A stretch of DNA of 64,000 nt from Bacillota bacterium (GCA_021821465.1 JAKACM010000002.1:1-64000); one strand, 5' to 3'. Shown: positions 1-9,833, counted from the first letter of the stretch. Translations and numbers: made by a program. The notes: a model not told the origin generated them from the sequence alone.

Positions 1-1066
1 GTGAGAAGATCCACCGCGCATGCGCGGTGGTCTGTTCTATTAGGGCCAAAAAGATTAGCGGATGCATGAGAACTAATACGAAGATCCTCTTAGTGACACC
101 GTGTCCAAATATCGTTAGCCATAACACACCCTCATCGTAATTGAGCACGAAAGCGGCTTCGGGCCAATAAGAACTGGTTTTCAACGATTCTACCACAGAT
201 TCAATGTAACGCATCCCGACACGAATATCATCAGGCGGGTGCTCACAATCCAGTGCACCGGGAGCCAGAAAACTGACCTGCGGCAAATGTCGTGTGGCCA
301 AATCTGTGAAAAATTGACTCAACGGAACAATATTTTGGGCCATGGCAGGATTATTCATAATGCGTGGAAACCATAATAACGGACACATCAACAATTCTTT
401 GGCAATGATAGGGGCGGTGGAACTGTAATCTCCGACGTAGTAACGCCAGCTAATGCCTGCCCCCTCCAGTTGATCGAATAGTGTCTTTTGTGAAAATGTG
501 GTGGAGGCCGTCACCGCAGGGTCATTCATCAGTCCCGCTGACGTGCCGCTGACCAAATATAAGCGGTTGGGCAAAGTGGGGCCTAATACCGAGCAAAAGA
601 AATGATCGCATAAGACAGACTCCGAGGCGAGCTGCCAATAGTAAGGTAAATCCTGTTTCAAATAATATCCCATCGTTAGTCTTCCGTTAACTTTGACGAA
701 TCCGTCCATGCGGCCATCATCCCACTCGGCATGAATAGCGTCCCAGGAATGATTTGGCCGATTCAAACCGCCCTCAATGGGGGATGAAAAGTGATAGGGA
801 GCTACACAGCTTCCGTCCGGATTGGGCATACACACCCCTTGCGGAATCCCGTCCGTTCCAGGGTAAAAACCAAAATATTGATCAAACGATCGATTTTCCT
901 GAGTGGCGATCACAAAATGCGTCACATGGGACAGGCCGGACGGTAAGCGCATTTTATGGCTTTGAGGTGTTATGGCCATCGCTGTAGGCTCCTTATTCCA
1001 TTCCGGCAAAGTGCCGGCCGCCAATAGCATAGCCGATTTCAGCAAGGTGCGGCGGGTCATTGACAT
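1..1066 (-). pseudogene. Phospholipase C/acid phosphatase-type phosphoesterase, 3' end lost
   Basis: Reads from ATG at 1066 leftwards to the window edge. A twin-arginine-like leader (TRRTLLKSAMLLAAG, residues 4-18) suggests export. The family hallmark ENRSFDQYFGFYPG is at residues 57-70, followed by conserved blocks NHSWDAIHAEWDDGRMDGF and LPNRLYLVSGTSAG. These are typical of the PF04185 phosphoesterase family (non-haemolytic phospholipase C, AcpA-like phosphatases), which cleave phosphate esters outside the cell. The expected catalytic block after LNYDEG (normally GGFYDHV) is missing: from about position 128 the frame stays open but reads an unrelated tail. The gene is therefore truncated or interrupted there. 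A good ribosome-binding site (AGGTGG) precedes the start. Substrate is unknown. Confidence 0.75.
11..30. repeat. Perfect 20-bp palindrome near the phosphoesterase breakpoint
   Basis: CCACCGCGCA followed by its exact complement TGCGCGGTGG. It lies in the roughly 128 bases of foreign-looking sequence that replace the 3' part of the phosphoesterase gene. It could be the terminator or an end structure of a mobile element continuing outside the window; no transposase is visible here. Confidence 0.6.
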
Positions 1067-1513
1067 GCTGCCACCTATTCCTTTCACATGTGCTGTTGAT
1101 TATCTGGACACCTGATAGTAGACCCTTGTGAGAAGGTTTCATGCCCGAAGCTTATTTATTGTAAAACGAAATACCGAAACTAAAAATTATGGAGCTGTGA
1201 AGAGTGTGTTAAAAAACAGTCTTTATCGGATGTGTTGTACCTTACGCTCACCATTTGCAAGAGTCAGCTAATATTACACAACTGGCTTAGTCAAAGGTAT
1301 GAGCTCGGATTGCGTCCAACCAGGCACTTTCTCTTCCCATATACAGACAATCCAGGATCCGGAAACGTTGTTGATGGTGAGGATCGTGGAGATGTTGGGT
1401 TACTTCACCGATTCGATACCGTAGGGGTGGTATATTGTGGTACCAATTCTTGTGCGACGAGGATACGGCCTTGGAACCACCTTCAGGCTCTGTGTCTTCC
1501 AAACCAAGATGAA
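1067..1513. other. Intergenic, no gene recognised
   Basis: Between the phosphoesterase start and the DUF6338 stop. Only the ribosome-binding site for the leftward phosphoesterase is recognisable (AGGTGG just upstream of 1066). Open frames here show no family features. Confidence 0.5.
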
Positions 1514-2161
1514 TTAGCCCAACGTATTCTCATGATCTTGCAATTTGACATACTCTATCCTGAAATCACGGATGCTTTTTTGGGGTATGTACCAGCGTTC
1601 CTCGGCAGGTCGATTCTCCACGGCATTATCACCGCGGAGAATCGCTACCATGACTAAGACCATGCTACCGGCATCAGGACCGTCCAGCCCGAACTCTATC
1701 ACCCGTCCCGTTACCACCTGATTATTCTCCATCTCAACTCGGACCCACGGCGATGCACCTGTGGACAGTGGCATCACCCCCAACAAACGATATAACATCG
1801 GATAAGGATGAAGGTTCTGACCATACGTTGTGATTACGTTGACAAGCCAATCCCAGAAACCGACCAGGACACTTATTAGCAGCAACACGACAAGTGACGC
1901 CAGCGCGTTCCATCCTACGAGAGGTGGAACGTGATCCATTTGGGTAACAATATGGAGGGGAGAAAGAGCGTGAATCCACGGCACGGCAGTAGCCGCACTC
2001 CAAACCACCAACAAACATGAGCTTATCAAAACGGACTGAAATAGCAATTCAAAATCGCCGATAGGACGCAAATAAATGCGTCTCCCTATCACCCAACGCG
2101 TTACATACCCAGGCAACACAAAACCCAAAATAATCAAAAGAGCCGTAAACGAACCGATCAT
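1514..2161 (-). CDS. DUF6338-type integral membrane protein
   Basis: 215 residues. An N-terminal hydrophobic helix ending LGFVLPGYVTRWVIGRR is followed by a second helix pair around residues 40-70 and 85-110, then a soluble C-terminal half rich in beta-type sequence. The N-terminal block resembles DUF6338 membrane proteins, whose function is unknown. The ATG overlaps the stop of the small upstream gene by one base (TAATG), so the two are translationally coupled. It lies at the edge of the decayed accessory region. Family assignment rests on the N-terminal pattern only. Confidence 0.6.
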   Translation of the reverse strand: MIGSFTALLIILGFVLPGYVTRWVIGRRIYLRPIGDFELLFQSVLISSCLLVVWSAATAVPWIHALSPLHIVTQMDHVPPLVGWNALASLVVLLLISVLVGFWDWLVNVITTYGQNLHPYPMLYRLLGVMPLSTGASPWVRVEMENNQVVTGRVIEFGLDGPDAGSMVLVMVAILRGDNAVENRPAEERWYIPQKSIRDFRIEYVKLQDHENTLG

Positions 2162-2331
2162 TACTCGTGAGTGGCTTTCCCGGGTTCTTTAGAATTACTC
2201 TTGAGAGGACGTACCCGCTGTTTTGGAAGAAAGGGGTTGTCCTGAGGCGTCTCCCCAGCCTTTAAAGGGATATATGAAACGGATTTCTGGAAAATCGCCT
2301 CAGCAACTTTTTGCGAAAGAGTCTTCTCCAC
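2161..2331 (-). CDS. Small hypothetical protein coupled to the DUF6338 gene
   Basis: 56 residues from GTG at 2331, chosen because AGGAGG sits seven bases upstream; the frame stays open further upstream to 2424 but without a comparable site. It begins MEKTLSQKVAEAIFQK, likely helical, then turns polar and proline/lysine-rich with no membrane segment. Its stop shares one base with the next start, indicating a two-gene operon. No known family was recognised. The strong ribosome-binding site and tight coupling are the main support. Confidence 0.5.
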   Translation of the reverse strand: MEKTLSQKVAEAIFQKSVSYIPLKAGETPQDNPFLPKQRVRPLKSNSKEPGKATHE

Positions 2332-2494
2332 CAGACCGCCTCCTCTTGTCATTTCTATTATATATGGTGCGTCTGCTTCCGCTGTTCCTCTATGATTCAG
2401 ATAGATTGCGGCAACCCAACTCAATTCGGCAACAATGGTTCAGATCAAAACCCACAAATTGGGCAATTGGCTCCGGCTACTCAACCATCACGGA

Positions 2495-2580
2495 AAAACT
2501 CATAATCTCTTGCGGTGTCGCACAAAATTTGCTGGAAGAGGTAGGATTCGAAGTTGCGAATGCGAGAACCCCAGTTCTTT
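2495..2580 (-). repeat. Degenerate copy of tRNA-Gln 3' half plus its terminator
   Basis: A hand alignment matches this stretch to 23201-23277, which holds the tRNA terminator, the CCA end and the T-arm up to the anticodon stem of the intact tRNA-Gln. Shared blocks are CTTGCGGTGTC and TGCGAATGCG, with scattered substitutions and short indels, about four in five positions matching. The 5' half of the tRNA is not recognisable and pairing is lost, so it cannot be a working tRNA. The best reading is a relic attachment site or segmental duplication. Confidence 0.65.
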
Positions 2581-2847
2581 TTAAGTGTAACTTTATCTCC
2601 ATAAGACCTACGAGAAAATCACCAATGATTGAGCGCAGCGTGTTAAGATTTGGGGAAGTTTGTTAAGATATGGCAACTAATCTCCCACCTGTTAAAGACG
2701 GAAGTTTACAATAGCGGGGAGAAGGTCTGAGAGGACATCTACGACGAGTTTTGGGTAGTTACTTTAGTCGTTGCCCCGCATGTCATGTCAGAGGAGACAA
2801 GCACCGGGCGACTCCATTAAGAAGAGGAAGGAATTACGGTATACGCT

Positions 2848-4152
2848 ATGCCAACCCCTTTGCAAGAACCTGACGCGGTATTGCTCAAACGCATTCGCAC
2901 GGTTTCCAGTCTGGGAATTTTATTGGACGGCTATAATCTCTCCGTCATTGCTGTGGCTTTGGTGCCCTTAACCCGTCAGTTCCATCTGACGCCCGCTGCC
3001 ACCGGACTTCTCGCATCGTCCATGCTCTTGGGTTCCATTGTCGGCGGGCTCGGTGCGGGTATCTTAGCCGATCGGTTCGGACGCAAGACGCTCTTGATGG
3101 GAGATTTAATCATCTTTATGATTTTTTCTTTGCTGTCCTCCGTGGTGTTAAATTACCACTGGTTAATTCTGTTTCGGTTTGTGGTAGGTTTGGCTGTTGG
3201 GGCCGATTATGCCATTTCACCCACCTATTTGGCCGAATTTGCCCCCGACAAGACCAGAGGCTATCACCTGGGATATGTGTGGTTGGCATGGTCTGTCGGC
3301 GCTGTTCTCAACTTTTCTCTCGGTGCCGTGCTTGTGACTACCCTACCGCCGCAACTGAGTTGGCGAATTCTTTTCGCTATCGCCATAGTTCCCGCAGGGT
3401 TCGGCCTTTTTCTGCGCCAACAACTGCCAGAATCCCCTCGTTGGCTTCAGTACGGTTCCACGGCGAACACGGCTCACCCAACCTCACTTATGACAACCTC
3501 ACAGTCCAAAAGTCTCGGGCAAGCCTGGCGCTTATCCTTGATTCCTTGGTTCCTAATGGACTTTTCCACCTACGGATTAGGGTTGCTCCTTCCCGTGCTG
3601 CTAAAATCCACTGGGCTAACCTCAACCGCTGGAGCCATTTTAGGTACAGGACTCGCAGCCTTGTGCGGTGGATTCGGATCTCTGTGGGCAATGCGGCACT
3701 TGGATTCCACAGGTCGCATAGTCTTGCAGGTCCGTGGCTTTTTGCTCTCAGGACTCGGATTATGGTTGTTGGCGGCGCTGTTGTGGATGGATTTTACCCT
3801 ATTTATTGTGCTTTTAGGTGGACTCATGATGGTGAACCTGTTCAACAGCACAGGGCCTGGCACCACCACAGGCATTATCCCGGCCGAGATCTTCCCCACT
3901 CCCATGCGGGCTACGGCCTTAGGTGTCGCCACGGCTGTGAGCCGCATCGGAGCAGTGGCCGGCGTGTTTGTATTGGGGTTCATTGACAGTCGTTACGGCT
4001 TGGGAGCCGTCTTGGCGGTGGCGGGATCGGTCGCTCTCTCAGGCTCTTTACTCAGTTGGATTTGGCGCATCGAACCCAATCAGAACGCACTGCCTGATAT
4101 GAAGGAGCAAACCGTCCGGTTAATTGATCACTCTTTGTTGCCGAATGACTGA
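2848..4152 (+). CDS. Major facilitator superfamily transporter
   Basis: 434 residues with about twelve hydrophobic helices. The signature loop between helices 2 and 3 is present as GILADRFGRKT (residues 69-79), and a sugar-porter-like PESPRWL follows helix 6. These mark an inner-membrane secondary transporter of the sugar/aromatic-acid-type MFS branch, using ion or proton gradients. The substrate cannot be told. ATG at 2848 follows an AGGAAGGA box. It stands alone between a leftward operon and a leftward SHOCT gene, with no catabolic partner to suggest a substrate. Confidence 0.85.
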   Translation: MPTPLQEPDAVLLKRIRTVSSLGILLDGYNLSVIAVALVPLTRQFHLTPAATGLLASSMLLGSIVGGLGAGILADRFGRKTLLMGDLIIFMIFSLLSSVVLNYHWLILFRFVVGLAVGADYAISPTYLAEFAPDKTRGYHLGYVWLAWSVGAVLNFSLGAVLVTTLPPQLSWRILFAIAIVPAGFGLFLRQQLPESPRWLQYGSTANTAHPTSLMTTSQSKSLGQAWRLSLIPWFLMDFSTYGLGLLLPVLLKSTGLTSTAGAILGTGLAALCGGFGSLWAMRHLDSTGRIVLQVRGFLLSGLGLWLLAALLWMDFTLFIVLLGGLMMVNLFNSTGPGTTTGIIPAEIFPTPMRATALGVATAVSRIGAVAGVFVLGFIDSRYGLGAVLAVAGSVALSGSLLSWIWRIEPNQNALPDMKEQTVRLIDHSLLPND

Positions 4153-4183
4153 CAGGGTAAGATCTATCGGGCACCTAAAGAAT

Positions 4184-4477
4184 CTAGTCCTCTTCCTCTA
4201 TGGCAAACTCAAACAAGAATGCATGCGCACGCACCAATCTTCCCATTCCGGCCCAAGGGAATTCGTTGTGTTCCAAAATTTCGCCCACCCGTTGTTCTAA
4301 CTCTCTGAGACTAATTTCTCCTTGTGCATAACGATCCTGAACAACATTTACGGGGTGCCGGTACTTGCTTGGACGCAAATCTCTTTCTAAGTTCCTCAAT
4401 TCCCATAACAACATCAACGACAGACAGAACGATACTATCCCATCAAGCCCTAAAACTGGCACCAACCCCCGAAACAT
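4184..4477 (-). CDS. Short membrane-anchored SHOCT-domain protein
   Basis: 97 residues from the ATG at 4477, preferred because AGGAAGGAG lies eight bases upstream; an ATG two codons earlier is too close to that box. One N-terminal hydrophobic helix (residues 4-24) is followed by a charged linker and DRYAQGEISLRELEQRV, the characteristic short C-terminal (SHOCT) helix pair. SHOCT modules often mediate oligomerisation in small membrane proteins, but no reaction is known. It stands alone. Confidence 0.65.
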   Translation of the reverse strand: MFRGLVPVLGLDGIVSFCLSLMLLWELRNLERDLRPSKYRHPVNVVQDRYAQGEISLRELEQRVGEILEHNEFPWAGMGRLVRAHAFLFEFAIEEED

Positions 4478-5986
4478 TCTCATCTCTCCTTCCTGAATCA
4501 TTTTGGCTACGGATTGAGGTTTTGATCATCAGACGCTGTTCCTAGGCGCTCTTGCAGCAAGAGGTCGACACGCAGTTGGGGATTGTCAGACTTTTCTCTT
4601 GATGTTGACGATTTACCCTCCCACAGAGGGCATATCGGTCGATTTATTATAAGATAACCATATTAACAACATGTCATGGTCGTGTTAAAACTTGTGGAAG
4701 ATTCCTGTCAAGAATCCAGAAGACATTCCGGTTTTGCCGCCATAGGTCATCCAACTCTTATCTGTTCGCGCTCAAGACGGGACACCTCTTGCCCGAGTCC
4801 CCACTCTAAAAAAGGGAAAAATCCTTGAAAGAGTCGTAACAAAGTTTCGGTTGGGATCCAAAACGCCTTCTTTCAAGTCAGGCAGCATGTTACCAATCTT
4901 TAATCGAACCTTAACGACAACTCTCTGCCAACCATCATATCTACAGCTTTAAATATAATGTGTAAATTGCTGTATAATAGTTCTTGTATGATGACAGACA
5001 TCCGAAGAGTTCTATTCAGAACCTTTAGGAAGCTGGCCGACGTCCTGTCCCATGACCATTTCGTCCAGGATCATTTTTTGGGATCCAATGTAAAGAGATA
5101 CACCAGCGAGACGCCCAAATAAACATTCCCCGAAATTATCATTCAGAAAGGATGTTGCGATTGTGGTTCTTGATGAATGGGTTCGCATCCCACACGATGG
5201 ATCTCGTCCCTCCGAGAAAGAAGGGCCGGATCCTGACGAGATGATGATCGTAAACCGCACCCGGGACTTTTTCATGATTTGGCAATATCATACAGACTGG
5301 CTTACCGTGTCTCTGACTATCGCCGGCGACGATGTCCATCAAGCCTACGATCGGGACCGCAGTCAAATCTCCATTCTTCTGCTCCATGAAAACGATAACC
5401 AGGCTCGAAAGGAAGTCACCCGAGTGTGGAAAATCCACACATCCAGGCAATTTCAGGCAACATTTGTCCCGTCCTACTCAGGTTTTCCCGCCTATCAATT
5501 TACTCATAGACCCAAACCTTCTTAAAGACGTCTTGGCGATATCTACGGAAGAGTCCGCTAATCTCACGCATTACCATGTCTCACGCGTCATCAACAAGTG
5601 CCAACCTTATGACCAGGGGCTGCCAAGACTGACAAAGGAACCCAAGGGCATGAGGCAATGTTGGGAATCGGAGGAAAACTGGCGATGAACCACTGTCGCC
5701 GGAAATATGGTTCGCAACCAGTGCGGCTGTCCAATACGAGCACAATCTCATTTTGGTTGAAGCTCGAACTTCCGTGACAGTCTTGCCCCAAGGCATCCAC
5801 GGCACCACCAAGCACCAATAGAGGAGTTTACCCGTTCTTAGGATGCTGCCTTTTCATGCACCATTGAGACCATCCGCGGGGGTTCTACTCAACTTAGGGA
5901 AACAACATGGCCAAGTTTACTCGTGAGGGTCCGTTTCTTGAACCATCATCTGGTTAGCCATCTAATAGCTTGTAGCCTGAAGGGGA
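4478..5986. other. Long gene-poor stretch with decayed sequence
   Basis: About 1.5 kb without a recognisable gene. A 120-codon frame on the plus strand at 5163-5525 (DEMMIVNRTRDFFMIWQYHT inside) has protein-like composition. The opposite strand is also open there (5139-5450), and neither matches a family known to me. Short frames at 5581-5818 on the minus strand look like remnants. No RNA gene was found. Confidence 0.4.
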
Positions 5987-6193
5987 GTGCTGACAAATTA
6001 TCGGGATCGAATCGTGATTGATCCCTTAGTTTGCCGTACACGTATCACGGTCTCCGATATTTTGGACTATCTCGCCGGGGAAATGTTGATTCCAGACATC
6101 GTGGCAGACTTTCTTGATCTGTGAGAAGAAGATATTTGAGCGGTACTCACCTGTAACGCGGAACGCGAACGGCAACTATTTTCGTACTCATGA
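5987..6193 (+). pseudogene. DUF433 antitoxin-type gene with two in-frame stops
   Basis: GTG at 5987 directly follows AAGGGGA. The reading gives RIVIDPLVCRTRITVSDILDYLAG, then IPDIVADFLDL and AERERQL, the core of DUF433 proteins (small DNA-binding antitoxin-like proteins). The usual HGKPCIRG segment between VC and TR is gone, and TGA codons interrupt the frame after FLDL (6121-6123) and five codons later. Its own stop overlaps the next start by ATGA, the normal operon layout with a PIN-like toxin. Clearly non-functional. Confidence 0.8.
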
Positions 6194-6345
6194 CCTGGCT
6201 CTTTGACGAACACCTGTCTTGTCGGCTGGTAGTGGCACTATCAGACCTTTATCCACCCATCCTTCATGTGCGGGATGTAGGCTAAGCAGCAGCGGCCGAT
6301 GAGGTGAGTTGGGACTTCCGTCCTTCGGCATCGTCCTGGTAGTTA
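6190..6345 (+). pseudogene. DUF5615 PIN-like toxin remnant
   Basis: ATG at 6190 overlaps the DUF433 stop. The translation starts MTWLFDEHLSCRLVVALSDL and continues ILHVRDVG, matching the N-terminus of DUF5615 PIN-like proteins (usual form FLFDENLSPRLV...HVRDVGL), with the first acidic metal-ligand position kept (FDE). A TAA at 6283-6285 then stops the frame, followed by AAAADE as expected for the family. The remaining two thirds are lost. With the preceding gene it is a dead toxin-antitoxin pair. Confidence 0.75.
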
Positions 6346-6360
6346 CGTCAGACATCGACT

Positions 6361-6532
6361 TTTGGGGTGGAAGAGTACTGGATTGTGGATCTCAAGATGG
6401 AAGCGCTGACGGTCTATCGCCTAACACCAAAGGGCTATGATGTGGCTGGAACTTTCCGCCGTAACGAAACGGGCTCGCTGTCCACACTTTGCTGACGCAG
6501 TCCTCGCCGTGGCCGATTTGTTTGACCCCTAA
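6361..6532 (+). pseudogene. Uma2-type nuclease fragment, C-terminal part
   Basis: From about 6367 the plus strand reads VEEYWIVDLKMEALTVYRL, the C-terminal core of Uma2 proteins (PD-(D/E)XK-like, common in cyanobacteria and some Firmicutes), then GYDVAGTFRRNETGSLSTL. A frame change near 6491 continues ADAVLAVADLFDP and a stop. The N-terminal half is absent and nothing precedes it but DUF5615 sequence, so it is a fused or deleted remnant. Confidence 0.7.
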
Positions 6533-6977
6533 ACCAACTTTTTCGATACCAGAACAAGAAGACGGTCACTAATCCTTGCGACTCCCTCTATACCCATCAG
6601 TCGGCGGCAAGATCTCAGGGGGGGCGTTGCTTGGCTTTGTCTGCCCTGAGGGGCCATTTTGACAGCCATGATGTTCACAGCTGGCTGGGTCCAGGTCCGG
6701 TTCTTCCATGACCAAAGCACATTTCCGACACGCAGCTAACATCAGGGCAAGCCATATTCCTTTCAGCAATCCAGGGCTCCAACCAGGCCCGAAGTGGAGC
6801 AATTATCGAACAAAAGTGCCAGGTCCCTTCCATTGTGTCAGAAATGTCCTCATAGCGGAACCATAATCCTGCCCTGGACGCAAGGCATTGATCTGCAGTC
6901 GAACGGGTCGGTGCACGCTGGACCGCACCCAGAACAAAACGACCCATATCTGACGCGAAACCCCTGTAGACTAGTCC
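6533..6977. other. Intergenic remnant sequence
   Basis: Overlapping short frames exist on both strands; a minus-strand one contains CRKCALVMEEPDLDP. None can be tied to a family. It lies downstream of the leftward slipin gene; no clear terminator hairpin was found. Confidence 0.4.
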
Positions 6978-7790
6978 TCAACCCTGGCCCCGTGATGCGT
7001 CGTTATTCAAAAGCTTGTCAACCCACCCCGAAGCTTTTTCGGTCGATTCCATATCATCCGAACGCATCATATCCATCAACTCCGTGGGCAAAAACAAGAG
7101 CGTGTTCTTATCGGACTTAACCGCCTCTAAAAGCACGTTAAGCCCCCGCAAACGAAATGCTACCGTGGAGGTTTCATACAGCTTGGCTGCTTTAACAAAC
7201 TCCTCCGCAGCCACCACTTCGGCTTCTCCATAGATCCGACGCGAGGCCTTTTCGGCTTGAGCCTGAGCTTTACGGCTCAAAATGTCCTGGAGCGCGGGAG
7301 GAATCTCGAGGTCCCGAATTTCCACGTTTTGTACCTCAATTCCCCACGATGCAGCCCTTTCTTGAAGTTGCGCTAAAATCTCCTCATTCAAACGTCGTTG
7401 GTCCGAGAGTAATTGATCCAAGTCGCTTCGACTGACAATGTCACGCAAAGTCGTTTGCGCCGCCAAATCGATGGTCCCTTGGTAGTTTTTGACGTCAATC
7501 ATAGCGCGCTTCACATCGCCCACTCGCCAAAACAACACCGCTAACAAGGTGACCGGCACCTTATCTTTGGATAACGTGCCTTCCGTGCGAAATTCCGTAG
7601 TGGTAATGCGACGATCCACGATGACCGCCCGTTGCGCCCCGGCCCACACTAAATGAATCCCTGGACTCCGGGTGCCCACGTACTGACCGAAAGTAAACAC
7701 CAACATCTCATCCCACTGCTTGACCACTTTGAGGGAAACTAAACCATATATCACAATTATGGCGATCCCGATTACCCACGCTATACCCAT
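6978..7790 (-). CDS. Slipin/stomatin-like SPFH (band 7) membrane protein
   Basis: 270 residues. One N-terminal membrane helix (residues 2-22) precedes the SPFH core: QYVGTRSPGIHLVWAG, then TTEFRTEGTLSKDKVPVTL and the helical segment RRLNEEILAQLQERAASWGIEVQNVEIRDLEIP, a hallmark of the slipin subfamily. Such proteins oligomerise at the membrane and scaffold microdomains, often with NfeD proteases. No nfeD gene is adjacent here. ATG at 7790 has a very good AAAGGAG site. A hypothetical gene ends 57 bases upstream on the same strand and may share its transcript. Confidence 0.9.
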   Translation of the reverse strand: MGIAWVIGIAIIVIYGLVSLKVVKQWDEMLVFTFGQYVGTRSPGIHLVWAGAQRAVIVDRRITTTEFRTEGTLSKDKVPVTLLAVLFWRVGDVKRAMIDVKNYQGTIDLAAQTTLRDIVSRSDLDQLLSDQRRLNEEILAQLQERAASWGIEVQNVEIRDLEIPPALQDILSRKAQAQAEKASRRIYGEAEVVAAEEFVKAAKLYETSTVAFRLRGLNVLLEAVKSDKNTLLFLPTELMDMMRSDDMESTEKASGWVDKLLNNDASRGQG

Positions 7791-7847
7791 GATGCCATCT
7801 CCTTTGGCGTTGTCCCTTTTTGGCGCATACGGTCAAGGCTTCAGATT

Positions 7848-8261
7848 TCACCATGCCGGTTGCTGTTTATCGATCGGGCCACTAATTAATATCGAGAGGA
7901 GTTTGGTCTGATGCCCAACCTTTTTCACCAACCCTACGGTGAAGGCGGGGGTATCATATTCAATTCGGGTGGGATGGTAGTGTTCATTCATCTGGCGAAG
8001 AAAATGCTCCAATGCCTGCATGGCCGCATTCCAGTCGGCCTGATTGGTTTCATGAAGATACTGGCCCTTCCACATACTCAATCGCATCGTACACTTTGTG
8101 AGCCACATTACGGTCTGGGCTCGTTCATCTAAATGGTTGAGTTCTAGGAAATATTGCAGTGGCTTGGTGTCTTCAATCCTGGGATGCCAAAAAATCAGAT
8201 CGATGTCGAGGCTCGATTGGCCCGACGAAATCGGGGGTTTTTCCGCATGTAGTGCTATCAT
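7848..8261 (-). CDS. Hypothetical protein upstream of slipin
   Basis: 137 residues, soluble, no signal or membrane helix. ATG at 8261 follows AGGAAGG with eleven bases of spacing. The sequence is Trp/His-rich in the middle (residues 52-95, WLTKCTMRLSMWKGQ, WNAAMQALEHFLRQM) and looks like a mixed helical domain. No family was recognised. Same strand and short spacing suggest cotranscription with the slipin gene. Confidence 0.5.
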   Translation of the reverse strand: MIALHAEKPPISSGQSSLDIDLIFWHPRIEDTKPLQYFLELNHLDERAQTVMWLTKCTMRLSMWKGQYLHETNQADWNAAMQALEHFLRQMNEHYHPTRIEYDTPAFTVGLVKKVGHQTKLLSILISGPIDKQQPAW

Positions 8262-8410
8262 AAGATGTCCAACCTTCCTGAAACTGAACGGCCAAAGCCA
8301 GGAATAACATGAGCTTTGGCCGCGACCCGACTTCCGTCGAGGATGTCGCCTAGTGTCCAGCGGTCATCCGATCGATCCTTCCCTTTCGAACTTGATCAAT
8401 CGATTCATTT

Positions 8411-8905
8411 TCACGCCCAATTCCAGAGGGTGGTGTACCGCATCTGGGCCTTCACAATAAGTTCCACCACGGCCGAATGCCGTGATTTACCGGCGTAAAT
8501 CGGGGTTGTAAAAGCTGCACTGTAATGGCCAAACGACCCTTCGTCAGCAATAATTATGGTGCGTTCAAACTGCTCCATATTTTCTGAGTCGATCCGGCAA
8601 TACGATGAGAGAGGCATCGGAGACCGAACCTCTTTGGAAATATACACGAAGGAGCGGCCCAGACCACACCGCCGTATCAGTGCGGCAAATTTATCGTCTT
8701 CGGCAGGGATAACGGTGCCAAAATATTCTCGAAAGAATTCGGGGTAGTCCCGTAACGTCGAATCCGTGTCGGCGAAAATTATCCCTCGATCCACCAAGTC
8801 TTGATGAATGTTGTGATATACCACATCGGATTCATCTTGGGCCGAGACCCCTGCCAAAAACTTAACTTCGGGAAGGTATCTTTGATGAGGCACCCCATGC
8901 CACGT
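8411..8905 (-). pseudogene. sufB: sufB fragment (Fe-S cluster assembly scaffold)
   Basis: The minus strand encodes VKFLAGVSAQDESDVVYHNI, RGIIFADTDSTLRDYPEFF, YFGTVIPAEDDKFAAL, RIDSENMEQFERTIIIADEG and APIY-like TPIYAGKSRHSAVVELIVK. This is the middle of SufB, the SufBCD scaffold for iron-sulfur clusters. The frame stops right after YTTLWNWA, where normal SufB continues for some 150 residues, and the N-terminal third is not recognisable upstream. Internal conserved stretches are altered (GHYSAAFTTP for the usual VHYVEGCTAP). No sufC or sufD is nearby. A decayed duplicate rather than the working copy. Confidence 0.8.
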
Positions 8906-9833
8906 ACGACCATGGTTCTCCGCCCTCGATCTCTTCACATCGGTCGCTATGCCGGTCTGCCTTTCATAATCGCTCGGCCCATGAAGATACGAAAAGTGGG
9001 AAGAGATTCGCAGTGAGGAATCTCTAGGATCCGGTTCGCAGGGGTTTCGATATGCAGGATGGTCCACAAGTATACGCCGCGGGATCCTATCATGGTGAAT
9101 CCTTTCTGGAAGATACCTCACTACCCGGTCACACAATCATTTGCCAAGGAGGATGAGGTTAGGGTTAATTAGGCCGGATAGGTAAATGTTTCGAGGGGGC
9201 CTCTCCTGGGTAGTTACCCCAGATTACAGGGTTAGTTGCGTAAATAATGCCACCTCCTCGTTTTAAGTTCCGTCCGTACCCATCGTGAGGCGTTCCCGTG
9301 ATGAGGTCCCCTTGTCCTGACCTCTTTATCTTACCATAACTATACCGACTTTTATGATTATATTGAATATTTATTAGTAACGACTCACCTCTCCGCAAAA
9401 TAATGCTGCCCAACGATCACTATCCGACTAAAATGAGGTGAAAAATCTATAACGATAGGGTGGAGTCAAACCGTTCCTTACACCATTCTCGGGACATAGT
9501 CATTAATGTTTACCCAACGCCTATCAAACAAGTATCCACCGCGAGCCAGATTTAAAACAAGAGAATGATAACAACGTTCCCCAGAAATTCCGTCAAGGAG
9601 CTATGCGTGGGGCGTGGGGTGAGACATTATACCCTTTATCGAAAGAATTGAGATGGCCGAGAAATCCGCTCCAAGATTAATCCAGGGGTCCATGAGTTTA
9701 CACTCTGGGCTCCAGCAGAAATCCTCGGGGTTTCCTCCTATCGGCCACGCAATGACCAATTAATTGCCCGCTCAGTGAAAGAGTTTTATGCAGGGGTCAA
9801 ACACTCAGGGTTCTTGTCAACGCGAAGATTTGT
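8906..9833. other. Gene-poor decayed stretch
   Basis: About 0.9 kb. The part next to the sufB fragment stays open in the same frame but is not SufB-like. A minus-strand frame at 9165-9413 is low-complexity in Gly/Arg and not convincing. Plus-strand sequence near 9690-9830 (LWAPAEILGVSSYRPRNDQ) looks protein-like but is unidentified. Confidence 0.4.

Noticed and set aside
3279-3986. Long frames on both strands overlapping the MFS gene
   Set aside because: They are out-of-frame shadows of a clear transporter gene, Arg/His-rich and without family motifs.
5163-5525. 120-codon plus-strand frame as a gene
   Set aside because: The opposite strand is equally open, no family is recognised and no well-spaced ribosome-binding site is seen, so it is left within the gap note.
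9165-9413. Gly/Arg-rich frame or structured RNA on the minus strand
   Set aside because: Short inverted segments such as GGGGTAACTACCC are present, but they match no riboswitch class I know, and the peptide is low-complexity.
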